Of a stretch of DNA of 64,000 nt, positions 29,301 to 38,634 are shown one piece after another; positions within the stretch are counted from its first letter, which is position 1; each line of letters opens with the position of its first letter. The stretch covers positions 1-64,000 of the forward strand of contig NZ_CYPR01000046.1 in NCBI RefSeq assembly GCF_001408515.1. Reading direction: 5' to 3'. A program made the position numbers and the translations under genes. The notes under the pieces were generated by a model, which saw only the letters and a program-made list of their open reading frames with translations, made no database searches and was not told the DNA's origin. The DNA comes from Jannaschia seosinensis. Lineage in GTDB: Bacteria > Pseudomonadota > Alphaproteobacteria > Rhodobacterales > Rhodobacteraceae.

Positions 29301-30097
29301 GCTGGGAATGGACCGGCGATCAGGAGGAGCAGGCCGAGAGCCAGGCCTTCCTGCAGACCGCATTCATGGGGGCGCTCATGCTGATGTTTATCATCCTGCT
29401 GGCGCAGTTCAATTCGGTGTACAACTCGATCCTGGTCCTTCTCGCCGTGGTTCTGTCGACGACAGGCGTTCTGATCGGAATGCTGGTCATGGATCAGGCC
29501 TTCTCAATCATCATGACAGGAACCGGCATCGTCGCGCTCGCAGGAATCGTGGTGAACAACAACATCGTGCTGATCGACACCTATCAAGAATACAGCCAAT
29601 ACATGCCGCAGCTGGAGGCGATCACCCGCACCGCCGAGGACCGCATCCGACCCGTTCTGCTGACGACTTTGACGACGATGGCGGGCCTCGCGCCGATGAT
29701 GTTCGGCCTGTCGCTCGACTTTATCGGCGGGGGATATTCGATCGGATCGCCGACGGCCCTGTGGTGGACGCAGCTCGCGACCGCCGTGGTCTGGGGGCTG
29801 GGCGTGGCCACGGTACTGACCTTGATCTTCACACCCGCGATGCTGGCTGGGCGGGTCTGGGTCGCGGCCTACGTCCAGGCGCTCGGTCGTCTGCTCGGCC
29901 GCCTCGGCATGGGGCGTAGCAGCCGCTACGCCGAGGACTGGGCCCTGCGGCGCCAGGTGCGCCAAGTGCGCAACCCCCTCCTGCTGTGGACGGAGGAGGA
30001 GATGTCGGGGGTCGGTCCCGCTCGGCCAAATGGCGCCGAGGCCGAAGACGCTCTCGCGAACGAGCCCTTCCGTCCGCCCCTGCGGGCGGCGGAGTAA
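26390..30097 (+). CDS. RND-family efflux pump inner-membrane subunit
   Basis: A 1235-residue proton-driven exporter. Typical parts are the N-terminal helix with EPDIDIPGIFVSVPFPG after it, the TM4 proton-relay motif GMLVDGAIVVVEYAD (the first Asp kept, the second replaced by Gly), and TM10 GIVVNNNIVLIDTYQEY. It is about 190 residues longer than AcrB. An extra stretch after TM6 (near residues 500-580) holds two more hydrophobic segments, and the C-terminus has a cytoplasmic tail. Substrates are unknown. Co-transcribed with the adaptor; no outer-membrane channel gene is present. Confidence 0.93.
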   Translation: MTGIIDWAASRARMVLAFVVLSIVAGTAAYISLPKEGEPDIDIPGIFVSVPFPGISASDAEKLLVKPMETRLKELDGLKEMTATAAEGFAGLFLEFEFGWNKSATIADVRDKMSQAEAEFPAGAEQYLIEEINFSEFPILIVSLSGTAPERTLLRLASDLQDRLEAMPPILEAGLAGHRDEMLEVLIDPLALEAYNVTAGELSNVITNNNLLVATGSVETASGAFPVKIPASFDGPQDVYELPVKTDGDRIITLGDLATINLTFEDREGTARYNGETTVALQVIKRKGFNIIETAQDVREEVAAEVASWPEELRQAVNVQVTLDQSRTVRSMVSQLEGSVLTAIALVMIVVLAALGTRSALLVGFAIPTSFLLSFAIMAVVGITISNIVMFGLILAVGMLVDGAIVVVEYADKRIQEGTGPMRAYTEAAKRMFWPVISSTATTLCAFLPMLFWPGVAGEFMGNLPVTLIFVLSASLVVALVYLPVLGGVAGRISRLFATGSGWLRRHFPWWVRAAFTFASAWLMIVAILQTLNPRYLLPDGAPAAPVFGPLLFVAAAGLLSTTLGSVTFARRERRVRSGYRRSAFGRLVNLIVGNPVGPVVAVVAVGFAVVATFTTFAAHNNGVEFFVESELEQANIYVRARGNLSLQEKDALLARAERIVLETPGIQSAFAFAGDGGLNTSGPSGGGAPGDTIGQVQIEMVPWEERPTVAVPWFDMFGITVTTQRVDPAFDGDEIAENVLARLRDLPGIQVDLSAQDRGPTSGKPVHLRLRGDDWEELLAATARMTDVFEATPGLIDVENSLPLPGIDWEIDVDVEKAGRFGADVATVGAMVQLVTRGILLDTMRVPSSDDEIDIRVRLPEEDRVLSTLDSLKVRTIDGLIPLANFITRKPVPQLAQIDRIDGERFFDIKADVAGDLVKLTDADGAVQGLVPAAEAEGSDDTAIPVTANERIAVLTEVIEAGDYLPESVGWEWTGDQEEQAESQAFLQTAFMGALMLMFIILLAQFNSVYNSILVLLAVVLSTTGVLIGMLVMDQAFSIIMTGTGIVALAGIVVNNNIVLIDTYQEYSQYMPQLEAITRTAEDRIRPVLLTTLTTMAGLAPMMFGLSLDFIGGGYSIGSPTALWWTQLATAVVWGLGVATVLTLIFTPAMLAGRVWVAAYVQALGRLLGRLGMGRSSRYAEDWALRRQVRQVRNPLLLWTEEEMSGVGPARPNGAEAEDALANEPFRPPLRAAE

Positions 30098-30417
30098 TCA
30101 GCCAGACGCCTACGTTCATTCCGGCGCCGCTGATCCGACGATCTTGGATGCGCAGAAAGCAGGCATTTCGCAACAATTCCGGTGGTCACTCCGGAATGTT
30201 GCAACCGCAGCATTGATCGCGGTGCATTGCAGATACAGAACAAGCTTATCGAAGCGGCACGGTTATCCTCCTCCCGGCCCGCCGCTTCGCAGAACCGGAT
30301 CGGCCTCGCTCTTCTCCTCCCTCGGAGCGAGGCCGTATTTCCACCTCAATTCAGTCAAGAATCGTTCATGATTTCCTGCGATAGGAAGGCATCTTCATCC
30401 GCTTCCGGACCGTTCCG
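30098..30417. other. Non-coding stretch after the efflux operon
   Basis: About 320 bases with no recognisable gene. Two longer open frames on the plus strand have no motifs. The composition is more mixed than the coding DNA around it. No terminator with a clear T tract was seen behind the pump gene. Confidence 0.4.
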
Positions 30418-30519
30418 ATGATCCAGCCATCCCAGCCTCAGCAACCCGCCACCCCAGCCCCCGCACCGATCCAGCGAAAGCCCCGACCGGTACGTTTCAT
30501 CGACTGGGCGTCGATCTAA
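30418..30519 (+). CDS. Possible 33-residue small protein
   Basis: An ATG-to-TAA frame encoding a proline/glutamine-rich start and a basic-aromatic end, RKPRPVRFIDWASI. The ending looks non-random and is followed 10 bases later by a strong hairpin (30530-30563). An in-frame TAG at 30382-30384 rules out a longer version. No good ribosome site is visible, which weakens the case. Function unknown. Confidence 0.35.
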   Translation: MIQPSQPQQPATPAPAPIQRKPRPVRFIDWASI

Positions 30520-30529
30520 GGCTGCCGGC

Positions 30530-30563
30530 CACCCCGACCTCGACGCCATGCGCGGTCGGGGTG
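30530..30563. terminator. Strong hairpin after the small ORF
   Basis: CACCCCGACC and GGTCGGGGTG form a 10-bp perfect stem around a 14-base loop. There is no T tract on either side, so termination is uncertain. Near-repeats GACCGGTACGTTT and GACCGGATACGTTT flank it on both sides (about 30484 and 30574). Confidence 0.45.
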
Positions 30564-30609
30564 TCCCCATACTGACCGGATACGTTTGGCGAAACTGCGC
30601 GCCACGCGC

Positions 30610-31239
30610 TTATTTTGTGCCGAACATCCGGTCGCCGGCATCCCCGAGGCCGGGCACGATATAGCCGTTCTCGTTGAGACGCTCGTCGAGGGCGGCGGTC
30701 ACGATGGGCACATCGGGATGCGCCTCCTTCATCCGCGCTACCCCCTCTGGCGCGGCGAGCAGGCAGAGAAAGCGGATGTTCGTCGCGCCCTTGGCCTTGA
30801 GCAAATCGACCGCCGCCGCGGACGAATTGCCGGTGGCGAGCATGGGATCGACCGCGATCACCAGCCGGTCCTCAAGCTGCTCCGGCGCCTTGAAGTAGTA
30901 CTGCACAGGTTGCAGCGTTTCCTCGTCGCGGTAGAGGCCGACAAAACCCACGCGCGCCGAGGGGACCAGTTCGAGGATACCGTCCAGCAGCCCGTTCCCC
31001 GCACGCAGGATCGAGACCAGCGCCATCTTGCGTCCCGCCAGTGTCGGCGCGTCCATCGGCTGGACCGGTGTGTCGATCCGCTTGGTCGTCATCGGAAGCT
31101 CGCGCGTGACCTCGTAGGCCAGAAGCTGACTGATCTCGCGCAGAAGCTGGCGGAACACGGCCGTCGAAGTGTCGCGGTCGCGCATCAGCGTCAGCTTGTG
31201 CTGCACCAGCGGGTGCGTGACGATGGTCAGGTGGTCCAT
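30610..31239 (-). CDS. upp: Uracil phosphoribosyltransferase
   Basis: A 209-residue enzyme that makes UMP from uracil and PRPP. The PRPP loop is [15 protein letters not shown], the start is [20 protein letters not shown], and the uracil-binding end is [15 protein letters not shown]. Its ATG directly follows the stop of add, so it is the last gene of the nucleoside salvage operon. There it recovers uracil released from pyrimidine nucleosides. Confidence 0.97.
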   Translation of the reverse strand: MDHLTIVTHPLVQHKLTLMRDRDTSTAVFRQLLREISQLLAYEVTRELPMTTKRIDTPVQPMDAPTLAGRKMALVSILRAGNGLLDGILELVPSARVGFVGLYRDEETLQPVQYYFKAPEQLEDRLVIAVDPMLATGNSSAAAVDLLKAKGATNIRFLCLLAAPEGVARMKEAHPDVPIVTAALDERLNENGYIVPGLGDAGDRMFGTK

Positions 31240-32211
31240 TCAGGCCTCATCAAGTCGGTCGAGAAGCATCCTGCGCGTTGCGGCGTCGCAGAAGGCCGCC
31301 TCCGCAGCGTTGCGGTTGATCTCACGGAAGGTGGCATCGTCCCAGGCGAAGGCACGGGCGAGGGCAGCATATTCGGCATCCATGTCTGTATGGAAGAAGG
31401 GCGGATCGTCCGTCGAGACCGTCACCTTCACGCCCCGTTCGCGCAGGGTCTCGATCGGGTGGGACGCGATGTCGGCATAGACCCCGAGCGCCACGTTCGA
31501 GCCGGGATTGACCTCGAGCACGATCCCCTCCTCCGCCAGCCGCCGAACCAGCGCGGGATCCTCGATCGCCCGCACACCGTGGCCGATTCTCGTCACGCGC
31601 AGGTCGTCGAGCACGGCGCGCACGCTTTCCGGCCCGCCGAATTCACCCGCATGCGCCGTCAAACCGAGCCCGGCCTCGTGCGCCATGTCGAAGGCAGGGG
31701 CGAAGTCCCGCGGATGAAGCAGCCCCTCGTTCCCCGCCAGACCGAACCCGGTGACGAAATCCCCCGCGGTCTCGACGGCGCAACGGGCGGTCTCCAGCGC
31801 CTTCTCCGGCCCGAAATGGCGGATCGCGGTGACGACGCCGCGCATCTCGATCCCGGGCACCTGTGCCGCCCCGGCTTCGATCGCGGCGAGGTAATCCCGC
31901 CACGCGCCCACATCCCGCCCGCCGCAGAAGTCGGGGCTGAGGAAGGCTTCGGTATAGATCACGCCGTGGGCCGCCGATTGCTCCAGCACCGCACGGGTTA
32001 GCCGCTCGTAATCCTCCGGCTCGCGCAGCACCTGCGTCGCGACCTCGTAGGCGGCCAGAAAGCCCGGAAAATCCTCATACGCATAGGCCCCGGCGGCATC
32101 GAACAGGCCGACCTGATCGACACCCTTTTCGGCTGCCATCTTGCGGATCAGGGCGGATGGCGCACCGCCCTCCAGATGCAGGTGCAACTCGATCTTGGGC
32201 GACCAGGTCAC
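31240..32211 (-). CDS. add: Adenosine deaminase
   Basis: A 323-residue TIM-barrel deaminase turning adenosine into inosine. The zinc and catalytic motifs are present: HLHLEGG near the start, TAHAGEFGGPESV with the catalytic Glu, TRIGHG and STDDPPFF. The start is a GTG at 32211 whose last two bases begin the TGA of deoB (GTGA overlap), giving VTWSPKIELHLHL. Longer ATG-started frames run into deoB and are rejected. Confidence 0.95.
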   Translation of the reverse strand: MTWSPKIELHLHLEGGAPSALIRKMAAEKGVDQVGLFDAAGAYAYEDFPGFLAAYEVATQVLREPEDYERLTRAVLEQSAAHGVIYTEAFLSPDFCGGRDVGAWRDYLAAIEAGAAQVPGIEMRGVVTAIRHFGPEKALETARCAVETAGDFVTGFGLAGNEGLLHPRDFAPAFDMAHEAGLGLTAHAGEFGGPESVRAVLDDLRVTRIGHGVRAIEDPALVRRLAEEGIVLEVNPGSNVALGVYADIASHPIETLRERGVKVTVSTDDPPFFHTDMDAEYAALARAFAWDDATFREINRNAAEAAFCDAATRRMLLDRLDEA

Positions 32212-33406
32212 AGGAAGCTCCGCCCCGGCCCGACCGGCGCCAGCCCCAGATATGCGCAGACCGACGCGCCGACATCCGCGAAGGCCAGCAGCCCCGCTTC
32301 GCCCGCCATTCCGGCGCAGAGCACCGGCACCCGTTCCCGCGTGTGGTCGGACCCCCGCCATGTCGGATCGTTTCCGTGATCGGCGGTGAAGATCATCAGA
32401 TCGCCGGGCCGCATCACCTCGAGGATTGGCGGCAGCGCGGCGTCGAACCATTCCAGGTGCCGCGCATAGCCCGACACGTCGCGGCGGTGACCGTGAATGC
32501 TGTCGAACTCCACGAAATTGGCAAAGGTGAGCGAGCCGTCGGGCATGTCGCGCACCGCGTCGGCCAGATGCCGCATCAGCATGTCGTCCGGCCCCTTCGC
32601 CGACGTATCGATCCCCTTCATCGAGAAGATGTCCCCGATCTTGCCGATCCCGTGCACCTTGCGCCCCGCCTCCTGCGCCGCATCCAGCATCGTCGGCGCG
32701 GGGGGCGTGATCGCGAAATCGCGGCGGTTCGACGTGCGGGTCCAGTTCCCGTCCGAGCCCACGAAGGGGCGCGCAATGACGCGGCCCACCTTCATCGCAT
32801 GCAACGTCGGCGCGACCGCCTCGCAAAGCGCAAGCAGACGGTCGAGCCCGAAGCGCTCTTCATGCGCGGCGATCTGGAATACGCTGTCGACGGAGGTGTA
32901 GCAGATCGGCCAACCGGTCCGCAGATGCGCCTCCGCCTCCTCCTCGATGATGAGCGTGCCCGACGCGTGCCGGTTCCCCAAGATGCCCTCCGTGCCCGCG
33001 GCGGCGCAGACTTTGGCCACCAGATCGGGCGAAAAGCAGGGCTCCGTCTTCGGGAAGTAGTGCCATTCCCAAGGCACCGGCAGGCCCGCCAGCTCCCAAT
33101 GGCCCGAAGGCGTATCCTTGCCGAGGCTGATCTCCGTCGCGGCGCCCCAGAGCCCCTTCGGCGTCGCGTCGAGCCCCGGTGTCGCCGCGCCCGACGCCAA
33201 CCGGATCGCCGCACCCAGCCCCAGCGCGTCGAGATGCGGCAGGCGAAGCGACCCCGACCGCCCCTCCTCCGCAAGGCCCGCGGCGCAGGCCTGCGCGATA
33301 TGTCCGAGCGTGTTGGCTCCGGCATCGCCGAACGCCTCGGCATCCGGCGCGCCACCGCATCCGACGGAGTCGAGAACGACGACGAAGGTGCGGCGCGGCG
33401 TGGTAT

Positions 33407-33410
<4 letters not shown>
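32208..33410 (-). CDS. deoB: Phosphopentomutase
   Basis: A 400-residue alkaline-phosphatase-superfamily mutase that interconverts (deoxy)ribose 1- and 5-phosphates. The metal ligands are in VVLDSVGCGGAPD at the N-terminus, the phosphothreonine region is GKDTPSGHWE, and ADHGNDPTWRGSDHTRE lies near the C-terminus. It links the phosphorylases of this operon to the pentose-phosphate pool. The ATG overlaps the stop of deoA. Confidence 0.97.
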
Positions 33411-34719
<1,309 letters not shown>

Positions 34720-34723
<4 letters not shown>

Positions 34724-35109
34724 GCCATATGCCCCGCATCGAACGCACCCGGCAGCAGGGCGGCGATCGTCGTGCGCATCTCCTCCCCCGAGGCGGTCGC
34801 GATCGTCACCGGCACATCGCCCGCACCGAACTCCGCCAGCTTCTGACGGCAACCACCGCAGGGCGGAACGGGGCTGGGCGATCCAGCCACGACATAGACC
34901 TCGGCCAGCCGTGTCTCACCCGCGGCAATCATGGCGGCGATGGCGCCCGCCTCGGCACAGGTGCCCTCGGGATAGGCGGCGTTCTCGACATTGCAGCCGC
35001 GATGGATCGCGCCCGAAGCCGTGCGGATTGCGGCTCCCACCAAAAAGCCGGAATAAGGCGCATAGGCGTTTTCGCGCACAGCAAGCGCGGCATCACGCAG
35101 ATCGCTCAT
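34720..35109 (-). CDS. cdd: Cytidine deaminase
   Basis: A 129-residue zinc enzyme that deaminates cytidine and deoxycytidine. The signature is CAEAGAI with the catalytic Glu, plus PCGGCRQKL supplying the other two zinc cysteines. YAPYSGFLVGAAI is the conserved N-terminal motif. The ATG at 35109 has GGAGG upstream, and the operon promoter should lie just before it. It is the first gene of the nucleoside salvage operon. Confidence 0.96.
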
Positions 35110-35254
35110 CGAAGCCTCCGGTCCTGGGTGCAAGGATCCGCTCCTGATTGGCGTCCGCCGCTCTCGGATGCAACCCCTGCCCCGGCGGCCGACACGCCCG
35201 CCGAACAACGATACGACAACCGAGCGAACGACCTACCGGACACGAAGCCGCCTC

Positions 35255-35821
35255 TCACGAACTGACGCACGTGGCCCGCGCCCGCCCTCTTCTGGCCAGA
35301 AATACCTCGAAAAGCGCGAGGCGACTGGAAATCGGCACCACGTTCGCCTCGCAGGCTTTTGGCACGATTGCGGCCCGGCAATCGAATTCCGGCCGCCCGG
35401 TCATGTGTCCGGCGTTTGCAAAGGTGGGGGAGCCGTCGCAGATCAAGTCGCGTACACGATCTGGATGCACATGGTTGATGACGACGGGCGTCACATCGCA
35501 CGGCGCGTGCCCCGCCGCATTGATCGCGCGACTCATGCCCGCCGCATCGAGCCCCGTGTCGAACAGGACCAGCTCATCCTCAATGGCGACCAGCGCGGGC
35601 GGGAAGACGAACTGCGCGACGCAGGTCGGAAGGAACGCCTCTTGGCTAGCTTGCGCAAAGGTCTGGGAGTCCATGCCCCCCATGTCGCCCAGTGCGACAC
35701 CCCGAGCAGTCGGCCGGCCCGGTTCATCCGCATGTGCAGCGGCGCGCGCAACGGACAGTTCCGAGGACAGGAAACGCCGCGGAGATACGCGTGTCGCAAT
35801 AGATGACGTCTCCCAAGGCAA
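35255..35821 (-). pseudogene. Decayed MBL-fold metallo-hydrolase
   Basis: The middle of this 188-codon frame matches metallo-beta-lactamase-fold hydrolases: EDELVLFDTGLD, then VVINHVHPDR where active members read T-H-x-H-x-D-H, then DGSPTFANAGHM. The metal motif has lost its last His, and no later His/Asp ligands or C-terminal half follow. The first 45 residues look unrelated. A product may still be made, but it cannot bind the usual two metals. Most likely it is a remnant with internal deletions. Confidence 0.55.
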
Positions 35822-35937
35822 CTTCCATAAAATACGCCTACGAACCTAGCGCAGACCCCGCGACCAACGAGAACCAGGTCCCAAGCCTTGCCTCGCCCCG
35901 GTCCCGGTGGCACATCGCCCGGCAAAGGAGCTTTCCG

Positions 35938-37272
35938 ATGCCCGACACCAAGACCGTCACTCGCTTCGCCCCCTCGCCCACGGGGCACATCCATGTGGGG
36001 AACCTGCGAACGGCGCTGATGAACTGGATCATCGCGCGCAAGGCGGGCGGCACGTTCATCCTGCGGCTCGACGATACCGACCCGGACCGGTCCCGCGATG
36101 AATATGCCGATGCGATCCGCGAGGATCTCGAATGGCTTGGCCTGACTTGGGACCGTGAGGAACGGCAATCCCTGCGCCTCGACCGCTATGCGGCGGCGGC
36201 GGACAAGATGCGCGCGGATGGCCGTCTCTACGAAGCGTTCGAGACGCCGACGGAGCTGGACCTCAAGCGCAAGAAGCAGCTTAACATGGGCCGCCCGCCC
36301 GTCTACGACCGCGCCGCACTGGAACTGTCGGATGCCGACCGCGACCGTCTGCGCGCCGAGCGGGGCGGCCACTGGCGCTTCAAGCTAGATCAGGAGCGGA
36401 TCGAGTGGAATGACGGCATCCTCGGCGAGCTGTCGATCGATGCGGCCTCGGTTTCCGATCCGGTGCTGATCCGGGGCGACGGCCAGGTGCTCTACACGCT
36501 CGCCTCGGTTGTGGACGACACCGAGATGGGCGTGACGGATGTGGTGCGTGGCTCCGATCACGTCACCAACACCGCCACGCAGATCCAGATCATCGACGCG
36601 CTCGGCGGAACGCCACCGGCCTTCGCGCACCATTCCCTCCTGACCGGTCCGCAGGGCGAGAGCCTGTCGAAGCGGCTGGGCACCCTGTCCCTGCGCGACC
36701 TGCGCGCCTCGGGGATCGAACCGATGGCGCTCCTGTCGCTGATGGCGCGCCTCGGCTCCAGCCAGCCGGTGGAGCTGCGCAGCTCGCTCGACGAGATCGT
36801 CGAAGGTTTCGACCTGTCGCAATTCGGTTCGGCCCCGACCAAGTTCGACGTGGCCGACCTGCGGCCGATGACGGCGAACCACCTGCAATCCCTGCCGCTT
36901 TCGGCTGTCGAAGACGACCTCGCCGCGATCGGCGTGCCCGAGACGGAGCGGGCGCGTGTCTGGAACGTCGTGCGCGACAATATCGGCAGCCGCGCCGAAA
37001 TCGCGGATTGGTGGCGCCTGATGACCGAAGGTGCCGAGCCGGAGATCGGCGAGGAGGACCGGGCCTTCGTGGAGGATGCGCTGACGCGCCTTCCGGACAT
37101 GCCCTGGACCGCGGAGAGCTGGTCCACCTGGACCTCGGCGGTCAAGGAGGCGTCGGGCCGCAAGGGCAAGGCGCTGTTCAAACCGCTGCGCGCCGCGCTG
37201 ACGGGCCGCGACGCGGGCCCCGATATGGGCGACCTGATGCCGCTGATGCGCGCCCGGCCTCGGTTGCGCTGA
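35938..37272 (+). CDS. gltX: Glutamyl-tRNA synthetase (short type)
   Basis: A 444-residue class I synthetase. It has the HIGH-equivalent GHIHVGNLR at residues 15-23, LRLDDTDPDRSRDEY, and the KMSKS-equivalent SLSKRLG near residue 243. Alphaproteobacteria often carry two GltX proteins, and this length suits the shorter type, which may also charge tRNA-Gln. The ATG at 35938 is preceded by AAAGGAG; an upstream in-frame ATG at 35803 lies over the decayed hydrolase and lacks one. Confidence 0.95.
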   Translation: MPDTKTVTRFAPSPTGHIHVGNLRTALMNWIIARKAGGTFILRLDDTDPDRSRDEYADAIREDLEWLGLTWDREERQSLRLDRYAAAADKMRADGRLYEAFETPTELDLKRKKQLNMGRPPVYDRAALELSDADRDRLRAERGGHWRFKLDQERIEWNDGILGELSIDAASVSDPVLIRGDGQVLYTLASVVDDTEMGVTDVVRGSDHVTNTATQIQIIDALGGTPPAFAHHSLLTGPQGESLSKRLGTLSLRDLRASGIEPMALLSLMARLGSSQPVELRSSLDEIVEGFDLSQFGSAPTKFDVADLRPMTANHLQSLPLSAVEDDLAAIGVPETERARVWNVVRDNIGSRAEIADWWRLMTEGAEPEIGEEDRAFVEDALTRLPDMPWTAESWSTWTSAVKEASGRKGKALFKPLRAALTGRDAGPDMGDLMPLMRARPRLR

Positions 37273-37404
37273 CGCCCCCCCGCGGACCGGACGACGGATG
37301 CCGCGCACTTCGCGCCGGGTCACGCCCGCGTGACGCCAGGGTTCGGCACCTTGTCCCGACCGCCCCGCCGGGCCCATCTTGGCTGCAACAGACAGGATGA
37401 TCCG

Positions 37405-38634
37405 ATGCCCACCGAACGCTTCACCTTCCGCGGCCATGACGGCCATGACCTCGCCGCCCGGCTGGACCTGCCCGATGGGCCGCATGTGGCGACTGCGCTG
37501 TTTGCGCATTGCTTTACCTGCGGCAAGGATATCGCCGCCGCCCGCCGCATCGCCGCACGGCTGGCGGGAATGGGCTTTGCCGTCCTGCGCTTCGATTTCA
37601 CCGGGCTGGGCCATTCCGGCGGGGAGTTCGAGAACACGTCCTTCTCGTCCAACGTCGCCGACATCGTCCACGCCGCGGATGCGTTGAAGGCGCGCGGGCT
37701 GCCGGTCGATCTGCTTGTCGGCCATTCGCTCGGGGGCGCAGCCGTTCTGCGCGCGGCGCACGAGGTTCCGACGGCGCGGGCCGTGGCCACCATCGCCGCA
37801 CCCTTCGATCCGGAGCATGTGACCCACAACTTCGAAGGCGCCCTTGACGACATCGCACGCAACGGCGTTGCGGAAGTGACGCTCGCCGGTCGCAAGATCC
37901 GGATCGGTCAGGGCTTCGTCGAGGACGTCTCCGACACAGGGATGCGCGACGCGATCGCCTCGCTGAAACCCGCCCTCCTGGTCCTTCACGCCCCGCGCGA
38001 CGCGCTGGTGAGCATCGACAACGCCACACGGATTTTCCTCGCCGCGATGCATCCCAAGAGCTTCGTGACTCTCGACGATGCCGACCACCTCGTCAGCCGG
38101 GCCGCCGACGCGGAATACGTCGCCGAGGTCATCGCGGCCTGGGTGGGGCGCTACATCGACCTGCCCCGTCCCGCGCCGCCCGTGGGCGCCCCGGAAGGCG
38201 TGACCCGCGTGACCGAAGCGGATCCGGCGGGGTTCGCGCAGGATGTGATCTCCGGGGGCGGCAAGCATCATCTGGTCGCGGACGAGCCGGAATCCTATGG
38301 CGGAACCGATCGCGGCCCGTCCCCCTATCAGCTTATGGCCGCAGCGCTCGGTGCATGCACGTCGATGACGTTGCGGATGTATGCGCGGCGCAAGGGCTGG
38401 CCTCTTTCGGGCATCTTCGTCGATGTCACGCATGACCGCATGCATGCGCAGGACGCCCCGTCGCCGGGGACGGAGCGGATCGACCGCTTCCGCCGGGAGA
38501 TCACGCTGGACGGCCCGCTGGACGATGCGCAGCGCGACCGGCTGCGGGAGATCGCCGACCGCTGTCCCGTCCACCGGACGCTGGAAACCGGCGCGCAGGT
38601 AGAGACGGTGCTGCGCCAGCCTGCCTCCGCCTAA
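37405..38634 (+). CDS. Alpha/beta hydrolase fused to OsmC-type peroxidase domain
   Basis: A 409-residue two-domain protein. Residues 1-250 are an alpha/beta hydrolase with the nucleophile elbow GHSLGGAA (Ser near 110) and a catalytic His in DADHLV. Residues 270-409 are an OsmC/Ohr-like domain, with GPSPYQLMAAALGACTSMTL holding one reactive Cys and RCPVHRTLE the second. OsmC domains reduce organic hydroperoxides; the fusion suggests the hydrolase prepares or releases lipid substrates, but this is inference. The fusion is recurrent in proteobacteria. It ends convergent with the next gene, overlapping by 4 bases. Confidence 0.92.
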   Translation: MPTERFTFRGHDGHDLAARLDLPDGPHVATALFAHCFTCGKDIAAARRIAARLAGMGFAVLRFDFTGLGHSGGEFENTSFSSNVADIVHAADALKARGLPVDLLVGHSLGGAAVLRAAHEVPTARAVATIAAPFDPEHVTHNFEGALDDIARNGVAEVTLAGRKIRIGQGFVEDVSDTGMRDAIASLKPALLVLHAPRDALVSIDNATRIFLAAMHPKSFVTLDDADHLVSRAADAEYVAEVIAAWVGRYIDLPRPAPPVGAPEGVTRVTEADPAGFAQDVISGGGKHHLVADEPESYGGTDRGPSPYQLMAAALGACTSMTLRMYARRKGWPLSGIFVDVTHDRMHAQDAPSPGTERIDRFRREITLDGPLDDAQRDRLREIADRCPVHRTLETGAQVETVLRQPASA

